DNA from: Isoetes taiwanensis
Lineage: Eukaryota; Streptophyta; Lycopodiopsida; Isoetales; Isoetaceae
Length of the DNA stretch: 64,000 nt
Assembly (NCBI GenBank): GCA_021234155.1
Contig: JAJEKV010000057.1
Coordinates: 4,867,821-4,931,820 of the forward strand
Reading direction: 5' to 3'
The translations under genes were made by a program, and so were the position numbers. A model generated the notes under the pieces. That model was not told where the DNA came from and made no database searches. It was given only the letters and a program-made list of their open reading frames with translations. Positions 46,480-57,706 of the stretch are shown one piece after another (position 1 is the stretch's first letter; the number at the start of each line of letters is the position of its first letter).

Positions 46480-46836
46480 GAAATTCAGTGCAGAATGCGA
46501 CCCCATCTAGAGTGGGAGAGGCCAATGTGAGGAAGGTGAGAGGTGCAGCCTGCAGCCTCTCTACTTCCTCGACTCAGGTACAAGCTATTTCAAAACTTTC
46601 TGGTGTTGCCGGGATTAGTAGAGTGGAAGTTTGCCATTTGGCGGGACTTCTTGGGTGTTGTAGATGGTGATGGTCGGTTTGTACAGCAGTAGAGTTGCAG
46701 TTTTTCTGTGAGTTTGTTGTGGAGTGTCGAGGTATCGCTGTCTCTTTGGGGCAGTTCTCCTTCCTCTTCACTCGCTTTGTAACATTACCATTCTTTTAAT
46801 ATATTGATGACACAGTTCTTCAAAAAAAAAAAAAAA
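46480..46836 (+). mobile_element. Possible 5'-truncated LINE-like 3' end
   Basis: The sequence TTTTAATATATTGATGACAC and a CTTC then run into about 15 A at 46822-46836, the usual look of plant L1 tails. AGAAGAAATT upstream (about 46478) and AGAAGAATT after the A-run could be a target duplication with one base changed. No open frame was recognised, so this rests on the tail only. Confidence 0.35.
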
Positions 46837-47009
46837 GAGAAGAATTAAATGAAAAAAGTAAATGCTACAGGCTATAAAATCGGGTGAAAAGAGAGGCTTA
46901 TTACCATCAGCCCAAGCAAAGACGTCAGGAGGCAATCGGCAACTGGCCATGGGGCTTTGGAATTTCAATTTTGCCATGGAATGTGACAGTGGATCCAGAG
47001 CGACGAGCT

Positions 47010-47135
47010 GCTAGATCAAATTCAAAAGCAGCCAAACGGACATGAGATTCAAAAGTGGCCAAGCTTCAAAACAGACCAAGCTGCAAATCAAATCCAAAAG
47101 CAGTGGGCTGCACATCAAATTCAAAAGCGGCCAGT
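47010..47135 (+). repeat. Imperfect tandem repeats with TCAAATTCAAAAGCGGCCA
   Basis: Four diverged units of about 30-35 bp, each containing (A)TCAAATTCAAAAGC(A/G)GCCA or a variant, at 47015-47034, 47047-47063, 47090-47105 and 47112-47134. Confidence 0.65.
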
Positions 47136-47411
47136 GTTAGGTTCTAACTAGAATGCTGAAGCTATAAGATCAAATATATTGTGATTAAATTGCTGAAGGT
47201 GCGTTGGAACTTCTGCTTTATATTTTCGACGGTTACGGAGGTGGCAGGACCTGAAAACTCAATACAAGTGTTGTGCCACTGTTAATGCATCGAATTTAAC
47301 ATGGTTGCATCAGATTGGAAGCAAAAATGAGGTGGGAAAGGGGATTTGTTCTACCTACAAGGACTGCCATTTCTTCGCTAAATAAATCCACATCAGTCGA
47401 TTATGGAAGAG

Positions 47412-47542
47412 ATAATTTTCACCGACGAAAAAGTTCGCGGTGACATTTCCTGGCGACAGCCAGGCTCGCGGACGGCGCCGCTCGCGACGGAGGCGGCCGC
47501 CAGAAAATTTCACGGCGAAGTTTTTTGTCAGTGAAAATTACC
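47412..47542 (+). mobile_element. 131-bp foldback element with GC-rich loop
   Basis: The arms 47412-47463 and 47490-47542 are imperfect inverted repeats: TAATTTTCACCGACGAAAAA against TAATTTTCACTGACAAAAAA on the other strand, continuing through GTGACATTTCCTGGCG. The loop is very GC-rich (CGCGGACGGCGCCGCTCGCG). This fits a MITE or foldback transposon; no clear target duplication was found. Confidence 0.7.
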
Positions 47543-47544
47543 TA

Positions 47545-47742
47545 AGGGGGCTTGAAATTTGCCCCCTGATAATTTTTCCCCCGCGTCTTCTGGGGTTTTT
47601 TTCTTCGGTGGCGCCGCTTCTGAGGGGAAGATGAGGTAGCTCCTAACAGCAGGGCAGATCGACAGGGAGGGGATCGACTACAAATTTCAATCTGAAGAAA
47701 CAAGGCGTTTGGGGCAGAAATTTCAAGGCCCCTATTTTTTCG
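47545..47742 (+). mobile_element. Second, abutting inverted-repeat element
   Basis: TAAGGGGGCTTGAAATTTGC at about 47542-47561 is the inverse of GAAATTTCAAGGCCCCTA at 47717-47736, giving about 20-bp ends around 150 bp. It begins where the 131-bp foldback ends, so the two may be parts of one larger element of about 330 bp. Confidence 0.55.
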
Positions 47743-48378
47743 TAAGTTTATTATTCCATCTCGGATTTGTACCTCCTTCTTCTTCCACATCTGTTCTCAC
47801 TTTTCTGCCTCTGTTTACCCAGGCTACTGCGCACATCTTCATCTTCCCAAATTTCTTCACATTCTTCAGGCCCTGCGCGGTATAAGATTGAAGCGGGATT
47901 GATAGAAGATGGCGACTTGGAATGAAAGAATTGCATACATGTCGCTTATTGCTTGAAAGGCCATTCTACAAAAATGGAAGGTGCTCGCTGCCTTAAACTA
48001 GCTCACGAACTGATCGATGCAAAGAGCTTTAGATTCTGTCAATGACCGTATATCTGAGAGATTCAGTCTTAATGTTAATTATGTGGATTTGGAAAATTTG
48101 CAAGAGAGACATAGTCAAATTCGACAGATTTGCAATAGCACAGAACCTGCCACTGCTTAGAACTTGCACAAGATTGGACGATTTAAGCTCAGTTATGGAG
48201 ACATGCGATGATGGGTATCCAAGATGCAACATTCTGGAAGCAGGATGTAGAAAAAGAACAGTCCGAAAGGTATGTACCAAATTTCAAATTTCAAGCACGG
48301 GCGGGAAAAAAATGTGAGGTAAAGAAAAAAAGGCAGGGTATGAAAAAGACAGGGAAAAAACAATTATCTTAATATATA
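47743..48378. other. Noncoding stretch with one unexplained frame
   Basis: An open frame of 91 codons at 48042-48317 (plus) has no recognised motif; the sequence near 48090-48260 has an exon-like composition. Nothing else was seen. Confidence 0.3.
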
Positions 48379-48406
48379 CTAGTAACAGTGCCCAGCGTTG
48401 CTGGGC
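48379..48406 (-). mobile_element. Helitron-like 3' terminus
   Basis: The minus strand has a perfect 7-bp-stem hairpin GCCCAGC-AAC-GCTGGGC (48406-48390), then 7 bases, then CTAG (48382-48379) and T. Hairpin plus CTRR followed by T is the signature of a Helitron 3' end. The element would extend to the right; its TC 5' end was not located. Confidence 0.5.
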
Positions 48407-49236
48407 AGAAGTTTGTAACCTGTAAATGATAATCCTGCAGATTCGCTTTGGAAACACGATGTCTTGACTTTGTTCACACTTAATCTTAATGCATGATGTC
48501 ATATTGGTCTTTCAAAGCAGTGTTAAATGCAACTCCCACTCTTTAATGTCTTCTCACTGGCATGTTAGATCAATAGCAATATCTCATAGCCAAGACATAA
48601 GGCAAGGCTATAAGAAATCTATGCGCGTAGAAATCTCTCTCTATGAGAAGATGAACACTTTATTGTCCCATGAATTGAACTCGCGACTTTGGAAATAGTT
48701 CACTGAGCTTTGCATAGACAATGGTTGGTTCATTGAGCTTTTCTAGACAATGGTACAACCACATCCTCGGAAACCACCCCTTTTTGAGGTTTAATTTCAT
48801 TACATTCATGACATTTCTTTCCATGAAACCACCAAATCAAGTCTGGTTTGTTCATGATACCAATAAGAACTTACATAATGTTTTATCTTAATGATAAGAC
48901 TAGTGGTAAGACTAAGGTAAATGGAAAGATAAGTAATGAAACATATGCAATAAAACTTACATAATGTCATCAATAATTAATAGCAATGGTTGAAAATTCC
49001 AAATGCCTACCTCAAGTTCATGTAGCAATAATAGAAAATTCCAAACATCTACCTCAAGTTCATGCATAAAGAAACATGGAGTTTTCCCTTAGGATGGCAA
49101 TTTTAGAGTGATGTTTCCTCCAACACCACCTTTCTATATGATCTCTTGTTCATTTTCTAAATATTCAAGTGACAATTTACTTAATAAAAAGAAGAATATA
49201 TTAAAGCTTGTCTGCTATACCCACATCGTTTCCAAC
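48407..49236. other. Noncoding stretch
   Basis: There is no recognised gene. Two phrases occur twice: TAGACAATGGT (48715, 48744) and CCTCAAGTTCATG (49009, 49052). Confidence 0.4.
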
Positions 49237-49594
49237 TCCAAAGCCAGCTCCAAATGCAGGTATTACATAATTGTAGTCAAACAACAATTGTTTCTAAGGA
49301 AACCAGTAGTGCCCCACATAGTACTTAGAGCAAAGAAGAGGTCGAGAGGGTTCCAATTTAACTACTTTGATATTTTGTTATGTGCGGTCTTTATGTGTTC
49401 TACTGACTGATATAACTCTTCCTATCTGGCTGATTGATGAGTCTTGTAATAAGGTTTTTGGACCACTTCTATTAATAAAATATAAAAATACCTTGCCTTC
49501 AAGAAAAAAAAAATAAAAAAAATTGTTTTTTAAGGATCGTCCTCCAAAGCCAGCTCCAGATACAGGTATTACATAATTGTAGTCAAGCAGCAAA
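49237..49594 (+). repeat. 50-bp direct repeats around a segment with an A-rich tail
   Basis: TCCAAAGCCAGCTCCA followed by GGTATTACATAATTGTAGTC is present at 49237-49288 and 49543-49594 with a few differences. Between them a segment ends in AATAAAATATAAAAATACC.., then an A-rich run at 49500-49523, like a retroposed LINE or SINE tail. The repeats are too long to be an ordinary target duplication. Confidence 0.6.
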
Positions 49595-50819
49595 TGCAGC
49601 CAAACAGCAACAGCTAACTAAAACTCGCCATATAACAAAGGCAAAATTCAAGCTGTTATTTTATTTTCAAATGAACTTTGTATAGATAATAATACATGTC
49701 CAACATGTACGTGGTTCAAAACTTAGAAAAAAAATACTTGCACAATATAACTACAACAGCTTGAAGTAACAATTCAAATTTGCACTGCAAAGACATAGAA
49801 TGAGGCGTTAGTGCCCGCTTTTCCCATTTTATGATAGCTCGCAGAAGATCCATATTAGCTCGCATAAGATCTGCATCTTGCAATTTGTTTGGCTCACAAG
49901 CAATAAAACTTTCTTTTTTGCATTATTCTATGGCAAATCATCTATCAAAAATGATGATGGATACGTTTCTTCATTGGCCATATTCCAAAACCATACGTAC
50001 ATCTCGGCAACAGTTATACGGCATCAAGTCAATGCATAAATTATGCTACATATCATTGAAAAAAAAAGGGTAAAACTGACCAGTGACAGTTGCAAGCTTT
50101 GTAGCTTATGGACATTAAAGCTTGTATATACTTGTTTCCAGGAACACACATTTCTTTTGCATTGCGTTGTGGTGTTGCTTGAATCTCCTGCTTCTGCTCT
50201 CCCTTTTTAGTCACCACATAGGATATTAAATATGAGGTTTTTGTAGATTAACTGGATCACTTAACTGCTTAATCATAGGCTTTCAGATACATAATACAAC
50301 AATTTGAATAATTCGAAGCTAAGTATTTTGTTTCTGATAGAGATGGAGAAGATGCTGCTCCTCCAAGTGTTCACATGATAGATGAGATTGCAGATAAGTC
50401 CAAGACTTATAGGGCTGTAACTGAGGCTTATTTTCTTCTAGATTCATGATTCAATACATTGTCAAATAAATAGAGATGTCTTGTTATGACCTAAGGTAAG
50501 TTCCCCTTTGCCAGATTGCTGATGACAAAATCAAGTAGAAACCCTATTAAAGACAACTCAAACTTGAATATCTTTGCCATAAGCATCAATCTGATCAAGG
50601 TCATTCTTGGATCCCTTCATATGTCCTCTTTTCCTTTAAGGTGCTGGCCCAGTGATATGTCTAGCTAATTGTGTGACTGAACATCTTAGCTCAGTTATAA
50701 CCAAAACTTACATGGAAATCTCAGCTCAAGTTGGACGCTTAGGAGCTCCCAATTATATTTCTCTTGCAATGCCGGTCTTCAAGCTCGAATACAACAAAAT
50801 TGGAAATAGTGAGACTCTT
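49595..50819. other. Noncoding stretch, possible decayed exons
   Basis: No gene was identified. Two pieces look protein-like on the plus strand: about 50341-50447 (HMIDEIADKSKTYRAVTEAY) and 50652-50815 (KTYMEISAQVGRLGAPNYIS), separated by a gap without clear splice signals. I do not recognise them. Confidence 0.3.
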
Positions 50820-50827
50820 TTGAATAG

Positions 50828-51378
50828 CAGTGTTGTTTACGTACCCGTATTTTACGTTTACATACGTCCCGTATACGTACTATACCTATAAGTTGACAGG
50901 TCAAATTGAGCTCTTGTTTTATTAATACCGTACTTAACATATTAATACGTACAATACGTATGATAAGTACTTTATACAAAAAAAAAGCTTCCAAATAACA
51001 TTAGGTAAAATTATAGATTAGGAAAAATACATTATTATATGTTATAGAATAGAATAGGAGTAAAAAACACATTAGGAGACTTTAGACATTAGGGAAATTA
51101 TGGAATTGTAGTTAAAAAAAAAAAGAAAAACCAATCTTCTTGCAAATAAAAACCCAAAACCTCTGAGTTTTTTCCTCTTTCTTCTTACCCTAGCCGTCGA
51201 AGCTACAGGAAGTACTTAACGTACTGTACGTAAAGTACGTATTTTACGTATTTAATAAGTATTTTATAATTCCAAAAAACGTATTTAAAGTACTTTTTAA
51301 ATGAGAGGTATGCATACGGTACTAATACGTTAAATACATATAATACCCGTACCGTACTAAACGTACCTGACAACACTG
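50828..51378 (+). mobile_element. Non-autonomous hAT-like element, 551 bp
   Basis: The 8-bp direct repeats TTGAATAG (50820-50827 and 51379-51386) flank a segment that starts CAGTGTTGT and ends ACAACACTG, perfect 9-bp terminal inverted repeats. The subterminal regions are rich in (A/C)GTAC and TACGTA units. There is no transposase frame. The 8-bp duplication and CAGTG ends indicate the hAT superfamily. Confidence 0.9.
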
Positions 51379-51386
51379 TTGAATAG

Positions 51387-52210
51387 TTGCTTCTGGTAAT
51401 AACCTTCAAAATCAAAGCCAGAAAGAAAAGCTGGCAAACTTACCAGCACATTGAGTTGGATGCTTAAGAGCTCCGGATGATATCTTTCCTGGAATACTTG
51501 TCTTTGGCAGATATAGGACTCGAACACGATGCCTTCAAGGATGCAAATGATGGTTTTTCTTCTAATCTAGCTCCGACGTTTCTTGAGCAAGCTGCCATCA
51601 CAAAAATATGTTTGCAACAATACTGAGAGGAGCAAACCCTGGAACAAAGGGTGCTTAGCTCCACTGAAGGAAAAACTTTTCTGCTCTTTTTATTTTAATT
51701 GATCAATGTGGGCCGCCCGACACAGAGCTCACAAAGCCCAAAAACCTACCCGCCATAGCCCAAAGCTGCAAGCAGATGATGCCGCCACAGCTAGCACACA
51801 ACAGCGTACAATAGATCTGTGCACAGAAGACGGCTTCAACGCAACTACAATATCTGACCGTCCAATAGCTAGATGGAATCTCCACTGTCCAGATTAGGGC
51901 GGGATACAACGCCCTATAACATTATAATATAGGATAAATATTGTCGGTCGATTCTTCTAGAATCCTATATTATAAAACCCTGGCGTCTGTCTATCCATTC
52001 GATCGACGGTCGAGATCGTCCCAATGTCCCTCCGCCCTGATCGATGGCCAAGATTTTATGAATGTCCCTCTGTCCCGATCGACGACCCATATGATGCTAT
52101 GTGGCACAATAAAGCAAAAGCGGCGTTTCAAAAAATGAAAAGGCATGAAATTTAATAGGTAACGAAGCAAGTTTACCATTGGGATCTGGCGAGAGTTTAC
52201 TTAAAATAGA
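51387..52210. other. Noncoding stretch with a small internal repeat
   Basis: There is no recognised gene. CTATAACATTATAATATAGG and TCCTATATTATAAAA at 51913-51975 form an inverted AT-rich pair. GATCGACGGTC, GATCGATGGCC and GATCGACGACC recur at 52000-52090, each followed within 30 bp by ATGTCCCTC. Confidence 0.4.
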
Positions 52211-52330
52211 CACCTGATTTTGAAACTGGTATAGTAAAAGGAAACTGAATAGAGCTGTTTACGGACTCAAGCAATCCCCTAAAGATTGGTATAAATGCAT
52301 GGATACTTATTTACAAGAGCATAATTCTTA
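52211..52330 (+). pseudogene. Sliver of a Ty1/copia reverse transcriptase
   Basis: The plus strand encodes KRKLNRAVYGLKQSPKDWYK, then CMDTYLQEHNS, the copia RT block with the Y-G-L-K-Q-S motif, preceded in a shifted frame by DFETG. It differs from the copia of the array (YGLKQSPREWYNCMN) and is on the opposite strand. Only about 100 bp remains; it is cut off at 52330 where the minus-strand ORF region takes over. Confidence 0.75.
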
Positions 52331-52602
52331 TTCGTTGTCGTCTTTCCCTTCTTAACAGGGATAAGGACGGGATCATATCGACCAGTGTAAGGGTTATCTG
52401 CTGTGGTAGCATACCAATGAACATTCACAGTAGAGGGAACATTATCTTTTAAAACGATATCCTTAACACTTGCAATCCAGAGAGGCCTATTCTTATTATC
52501 ATCTGTAGATGGAACAACAATCAACGTTCCTTTAGTAAGATCTGCAAGCTTTTCAGGAGTTAGAGATTCTTTTTTTCTTGCACGTCTAGCCCCAAGATAC
52601 AT
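52279..52602 (-). CDS. Small ORF with BAH-like, transposon-associated domain
   Basis: A frame of 107 codons: a basic start (LGARRARKKE), then LTKGTLIVVPSTDDNKNRPL, WIASVKDIVL and VNVHWYATTADNP followed by YTGRYDPVLIP. The pattern (acidic/aromatic strand, W-x-A-x-V, V-x-V-H-W-Y) resembles the BAH/tudor-like C-terminal modules found in many uncharacterised transposon proteins. No partner domain is adjacent. The last 50 bp overlap the copia RT sliver on the other strand, so the C-terminus is probably not original. Confidence 0.4.
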   Translation of the reverse strand: MYLGARRARKKESLTPEKLADLTKGTLIVVPSTDDNKNRPLWIASVKDIVLKDNVPSTVNVHWYATTADNPYTGRYDPVLIPVKKGKTTTNKNYALVNKYPCIYTNL

Positions 52603-53626
52603 TTCACGATTCTATGCTTCTTTCTCATTTACCGTCGTGTTGAACGTGGACTCTTGATCTGTTGTCTCTTGATTTGACAGACCTTTGACTTTCAGGCCAC
52701 TGGAAGGGAACTTCTAATACAGTGCTCTTCAAGGATTTAGTTACATCAGTATGTCTGCAAAAAACACCCCCCACCAAGACTTATCTTCTTCCTTAAGGTA
52801 CTTGAATGCCAATCTTATGTTCTTCTCCATGTGTTTTAAGGAGACCACGAGATTTTTACCCTTGTTCATATTAGTAAACTCTATAGAGCTTTTTAATGGC
52901 TACTGAAGAGGACGTGTCATTTGACGGAGGAAGGAAAGGATGTATTCAACTCGTGTTTTTTTCTCTGATTTTATTTGCTCTGCTCTTGCTCATCCATTCC
53001 TTAAAATACTTTCTTATTTTGCTTTAGAAAATGACGATTGCAAGCACTGCTCCATGTTTACAGAAAACTACCCGATAAAGGAAAATCTAGAAACTCTTAA
53101 CTTTGGTGTGATCCTTGAGCTCTTAACAGATAAAGACAGTAGATAGAACTTTTCCTTATCATGCTGAAGATGAAAGAAAGATAAAAAAAATACTAGAGTA
53201 GAAATGAAATATCAGAATGGAAAATTTCATAACCACAACCTTGATTCAACTCTTGTTGAATATTGCAGACACATATTTGGACTTGAGATGTTTAAATTCA
53301 GTGTCAAACGATATTGATATCAGGGATAGTATGGAGGCCTCCGTACTATCAGTAGTAAGCATGGATTTAATATTGCCAAATCTGGAAGGGACCCATCTAT
53401 CTGTTAAAAAAGCCAAGGAATTAGCATTCGTTCATTATTAGAAGGATATAGTTCTGATAATACATTGAGAACTTCAAAAAGTGCAGCAAGGTCGCTTTTT
53501 TTCCTTGCTTTTAGTACAACTTCTGTATGCAGTATTCTGACCTGGAGTAGAGCAGCAAAGCGAGATAAACTTTCTTATGGGTTTCACCAATCAACCATGA
53601 TTGAAAATACAAGAACACTTCACTAC
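52603..53626. other. Noncoding stretch
   Basis: Short frames at 52940-53146 and 53217-53441 (plus) have no recognised motif. Nothing else was seen. Confidence 0.35.
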
Positions 53627-56056
53627 CTCTATTAGCAGCTCAAGTAGCTGAACTTCTTCTGGTGTCATTTTCCCACTAGTTTCAGCAGGATTCCAAGTCA
53701 AGTGATGAAGCCTCCTCCTCTTCAGAAGGTCCAAAAGAAGACTGTTCATTGTTGTTGCTATTTCGGAAATATACCCAGCAGAAAGAAGTGAAGATAGCAG
53801 TACCCTTTGCATGCAGCAACGAGAAAGTGTTCAATAGTGCATAAAAGATATATTATGATTGAAACCTTAACACAAGTAGATGGCAAACATCTTATACAAC
53901 TTCCTATTGTGAGCATTAAGCACGGACTTGTTTATATACTCATGTTAAATGCAGACTCATGTTTATATACTCATGGGAATTGGAGGTATCCTTATTTTGG
54001 ACTAGAACAGAACTATAATGGAAATTCATGGATTCGGTATATGAGTCAATTGGTCCTGACATGCATTGAAGTATGTGCTTAGGAATGCCTTAATGTGTTG
54101 CAAAACTGAGAGTATGAGTACAGAGTTACAGAACTGAGAGTATAAACACATAACAGACCTGAAGAATAGGTGATGCATGATGCTTGTTATCACCCATAGA
54201 TAGCTGCTCTTCTTGGAGAAACTGTATATACTCCCTAACCAGTTCCCATTGTTTATCTGTAACATGCACCAAAAATAATAATAAGCATCAAAAAATCATA
54301 ATCACCCAGTCAAACTCTTAAACAGGACTACATTATTGGTAAGACAAGACAACGAACAGTAAGTTGCTTTCTCACCAAATAAGACTAACATCTTTATTAA
54401 AGGTTGAAATAAATATCTACCTTTGAGCTCCCTTGTAAATGATTGCAAAATCACAGTCCCACATAAGAACTTTGCATGTTTACTCAATTTAGCAGCCTCA
54501 ATTAAGCTGCTTTATCAATTTCAAATCTTCCAAAGCAAAATTTGAAATGGCGGGAGACTATCTGTAAATTCAGCTCGCTTTCCAACGAATGTCCTAAATC
54601 AAATCATATAAAGTTATGTAAGAACATCGACTTTCCATGTTTGTAGAGAAAAAATACACAATCGGATGTACAAAACCTTCCGATTTGTTGTGTTTTTTCC
54701 ATCATCTTGAATTGCAGTAAGATGCTTAAAAATGGGGGCATCAAGAAATTTTGCTGACTTCAAGACAATAAGGTTCAACTTCCAAATCTGAAGACAGAAT
54801 TACCTAGGTTAATATATACGCAACCATCATCTCCAACTTGCAATCTCTAAAGTCCTAACAAGCAGCCTTCAATTACCTTTAAAAATGTAAAAGGTTGAGC
54901 ATGTGTTATCCTACAGCAACTTAAGACACAAGACTGAACATTCGGCCTACAAAGGTTACCTTGGATGTTATAGTTAGATTAGCCAGTAACACATGCACAA
55001 CTTCCTCCTTTAGCTAGGATTTCCTTGTATATAATTGGAAGCAAGAAGCTCAAAAGAACGTTTAGCAAGCATCTCCCTTCTGACCCTTCGATCCTGTGGG
55101 TCAAGTAAAGGGACTCAGTACAGATCCAAAAGAGTAATATCAATTTCTTATCAAAGAAAATCATGGGCATATGCCTAAAAATCTCTTAGTCTTTCTAGAT
55201 CCATATCAAAAATTCCCATTTTCTATTACCACGTGCATTCCATTTAAGTCAGCGCGTGCGCTGAGAGTTTTAGATGACCACAAACACTAGATTACCTGTT
55301 AACATGGTGTTTCTCACTTTGTCCAACAGAGTTTTCATAGACTGCAAAAGATGTTTCGGAGTAACAAATTGCATAAGCTCTTTACAGGACAATGCAGCAT
55401 GTACAACATATAGCTGTCTTCTTAGTACTTCTGATAGAAAAGATCTTATCTGCACAAGCTACCAAAATCCATAAGCTCCTGAGCAAATCAAAGGAGACTT
55501 GACACTTAAAAGCCATGACCATCAGATATGTAAGAGGAGATTAAAACATAAAGAAGGATGAAAGCGATAAAGATAAATGGCCAACTTATAACAAATCCAA
55601 AGACATGATAAATTCTACCTCTGACTCTTTATCAAGAACTTCTGTTTCAGCAAGTTCAATGAGTCGGAGAAGGGAAGTTTTTCTAATTCGAGCCTGCAAT
55701 AATGTAAGATAGCATTATGAAAGCAAAAATTCAAAGAGTAATCTTTGTCAGCGATGTAATAAAAGCAAGACTACCTCAGAGTGGTCAACAGAAGCATACA
55801 GACTGGCATGAGAGTCAATCATTGGCATGTGTATACATCTGCTAAAAACCTCAGATAAGATATTGAGCCATTTGTCTTTGTCTTTTCCATCTGCATGTCC
55901 CTATGTAACCAAACCAAAACGGTAAAAAGCTTGAGCTGTTTTATTCCTTTATTTACTGCAAACAATATAGTACCTCCAAAAGGCAATCTATTGATGTGTC
56001 TATCTCCTTTGGAAAACGTTTCTCCAGTGCGAACAGAATTTTTTTTGCAACTGCCT
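53627..56056 (-). CDS. Unidentified multi-exon gene, all-helical product
   Basis: Probable exons on the minus strand, with splice borders that agree: 56056-55974 (AVAKKILFALEKRFPKEID), 55900-55775 (DKDKWLNILSEVFSRCIHMP), 55693-55619 (ARIRKTSLLRLIELAETEVL), 55449-55296 (SFLSEVLRRQLYVVHAALS), about 54503-54421 (LSKHAKFLCGTVILQSFTREL), 54256-54159 (KQWELVREYIQFLQEEQLSM) and 53804-53627 (VLLSSLLSAGYISEIATTMN). The first four join in phase and the 54421/54256 junction joins in phase; others are uncertain and exons may be missing. The product is rich in Leu, Lys and Glu helices like HEAT-type scaffold proteins. I do not recognise the family. Start and end of the gene were not found. Confidence 0.5.
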
Positions 56057-57198
56057 CTGGGATTTCATTATAACAGGAATAAACACGTTAATTAACTACA
56101 TAAACAAGAAAATCTGAAAACTGCTTACTTGTGTCCTTCCCATTTGCATCCTCCTTTAAACAGGAATTAAGTAATTTTGATACTAACCAGTCACTAGCTC
56201 CACGAATGCAGCCGTCTCCTGTTTACTTCCCTTTTTATCACCTCCATGCAATTTTTACAATTTTAGAGTAAAAAATGCACGAGAACAATGAAACAAGATT
56301 AGGAAGATGCAAACGATTTACATTGAATCACAAATAATCTGCCTTTCCATGACCAAGACATCACCTTTTCAGCATCACAATCAATATTGTCCAAGATTCA
56401 CTTCTGCCTTTTGCTGCCTTTTTCTATTCAGAAGCCAATTTCTTGCAGTCATCACACCTGTAACAGAGGGATCAATAGTCTGTAAGATAAAATAATTTAG
56501 CAAGCAACATACGCCACCCAAAAACATGCTTACAACGACTGTATACAAGCCGAGCTAAAATTCCTAGAAACTTCTGAACAAGAACTTGAGATAAAAGTAC
56601 ATCAGGAGTGTTCACATCGTATTGCAGTTTGAACTTGGATGAGTCGCCTCCAAATGGGCATACTGCAAGCAGATCGATTGAATCCCATTCAATGAAAAAA
56701 TGGCCGTAGAGCTAGAGACCCAGCCCCTAGTGCAGGATTCTAAGTTTGATTCTGAATTGAAATTGGTAGAATCTGCCAAAGAGCGGGAGAACCCAGTTCC
56801 TGGCGCCAGATTATAAAATTGCGCGCCATGAACACCCGTCAAGCATTATTCGTGACGGGCCGAAATTTTAATCGCCATATATAAAGCACCCACACCAAGT
56901 GTCGTTGACACTAAAAGTGTCCCCCAGCTATATGCGTTTACCCAGTACCTATTTTAATATATTAATTTTTAATCCATTTTTAATTTGTACTTTTCTTTTG
57001 TAAATATGCCTATGTGAATTCATTGACATGTTAAAATTACATGAATGCTTTTTGAAAATGGCACTTTTTTTTTTTTTTTTGAATTTTTATAATTTTTTCT
57101 TTAAAGATGCAAAATAAGCAAAATTTAAAAAAAATAAAGTTGACACAATTGCACTACAGGTCATTAGTGCAATTGCTCCAGCATCTTATTCTAAGAAT
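56057..57198. other. Noncoding stretch
   Basis: It may contain further upstream exons of the minus-strand gene, but none was identified with confidence. There is a T-run at 57067-57081 and AT-rich DNA around it. Confidence 0.35.
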
Positions 57199-57706
57199 TT
57201 GCAGCCAGTTCTGGACCATATCTGCAACGTTTTTGCTATAAAACCTAAGTTTATATATAGTCAGGAGCATTGCTGGTCTCAACACAAACACCCTACTAAA
57301 CCGGACAAAGGATTGTTTGTGAAACCATCAATTGTGGTATGGAAAGAGTATCCAGAATACTATGGCAATACAATTCTAATTGATGATGAAAGATACAAGG
57401 CCACGATGAATCCTGCAGGAAGCTTTGTATGTCATTTCTCTTGGACACCAGTTGTACCTTGCGACAAATTTTGTCATGGAACTTATTCCCTGGCTTAGTG
57501 GTTTAAAAGTTGCTGCAGATGCTACGAGTTATGTGAAAGAGCACCCAATGAGTAATGAAATAGATGGCATTTCGAAGCAGGTTGAACAGATTTTACTAGC
57601 TAACTATGGCAATAACTTTGCTCAGTACATGGAGCCGGGAATGGAGAAATTGCCAAACTATTATTGGCCTCAAGAGTGGTCTATTGTTGGTACAGACTTT
57701 AACTGA
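57199..57706 (+). pseudogene. NIF/FCP1-like HAD phosphatase fragment, frameshifted
   Basis: Frame 57199-57498 carries KPSIVVWKEYPEYYGNTILI followed by DDERYKATMNPAG, the late part of an NLI-interacting-factor (small CTD phosphatase-like) domain, where the acidic pair in ILIDD helps bind metal. The next frame, 57425-57706, continues with ELIPWLSGLKVAADATSYVK, the usual C-terminal helix of that family. The two frames join near 57430-57470 by a one-base shift. The N-terminal DxDxT nucleophile motif is missing from this piece and was not found upstream, so it is either a remnant or the last exon of a gene. Confidence 0.55.

Noticed and set aside
54979-55170. Further exon of the minus-strand gene at about 55,020-55,090
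   Set aside because: Two frames look plausible, but neither keeps phase with the neighbouring exons, so it was left out.
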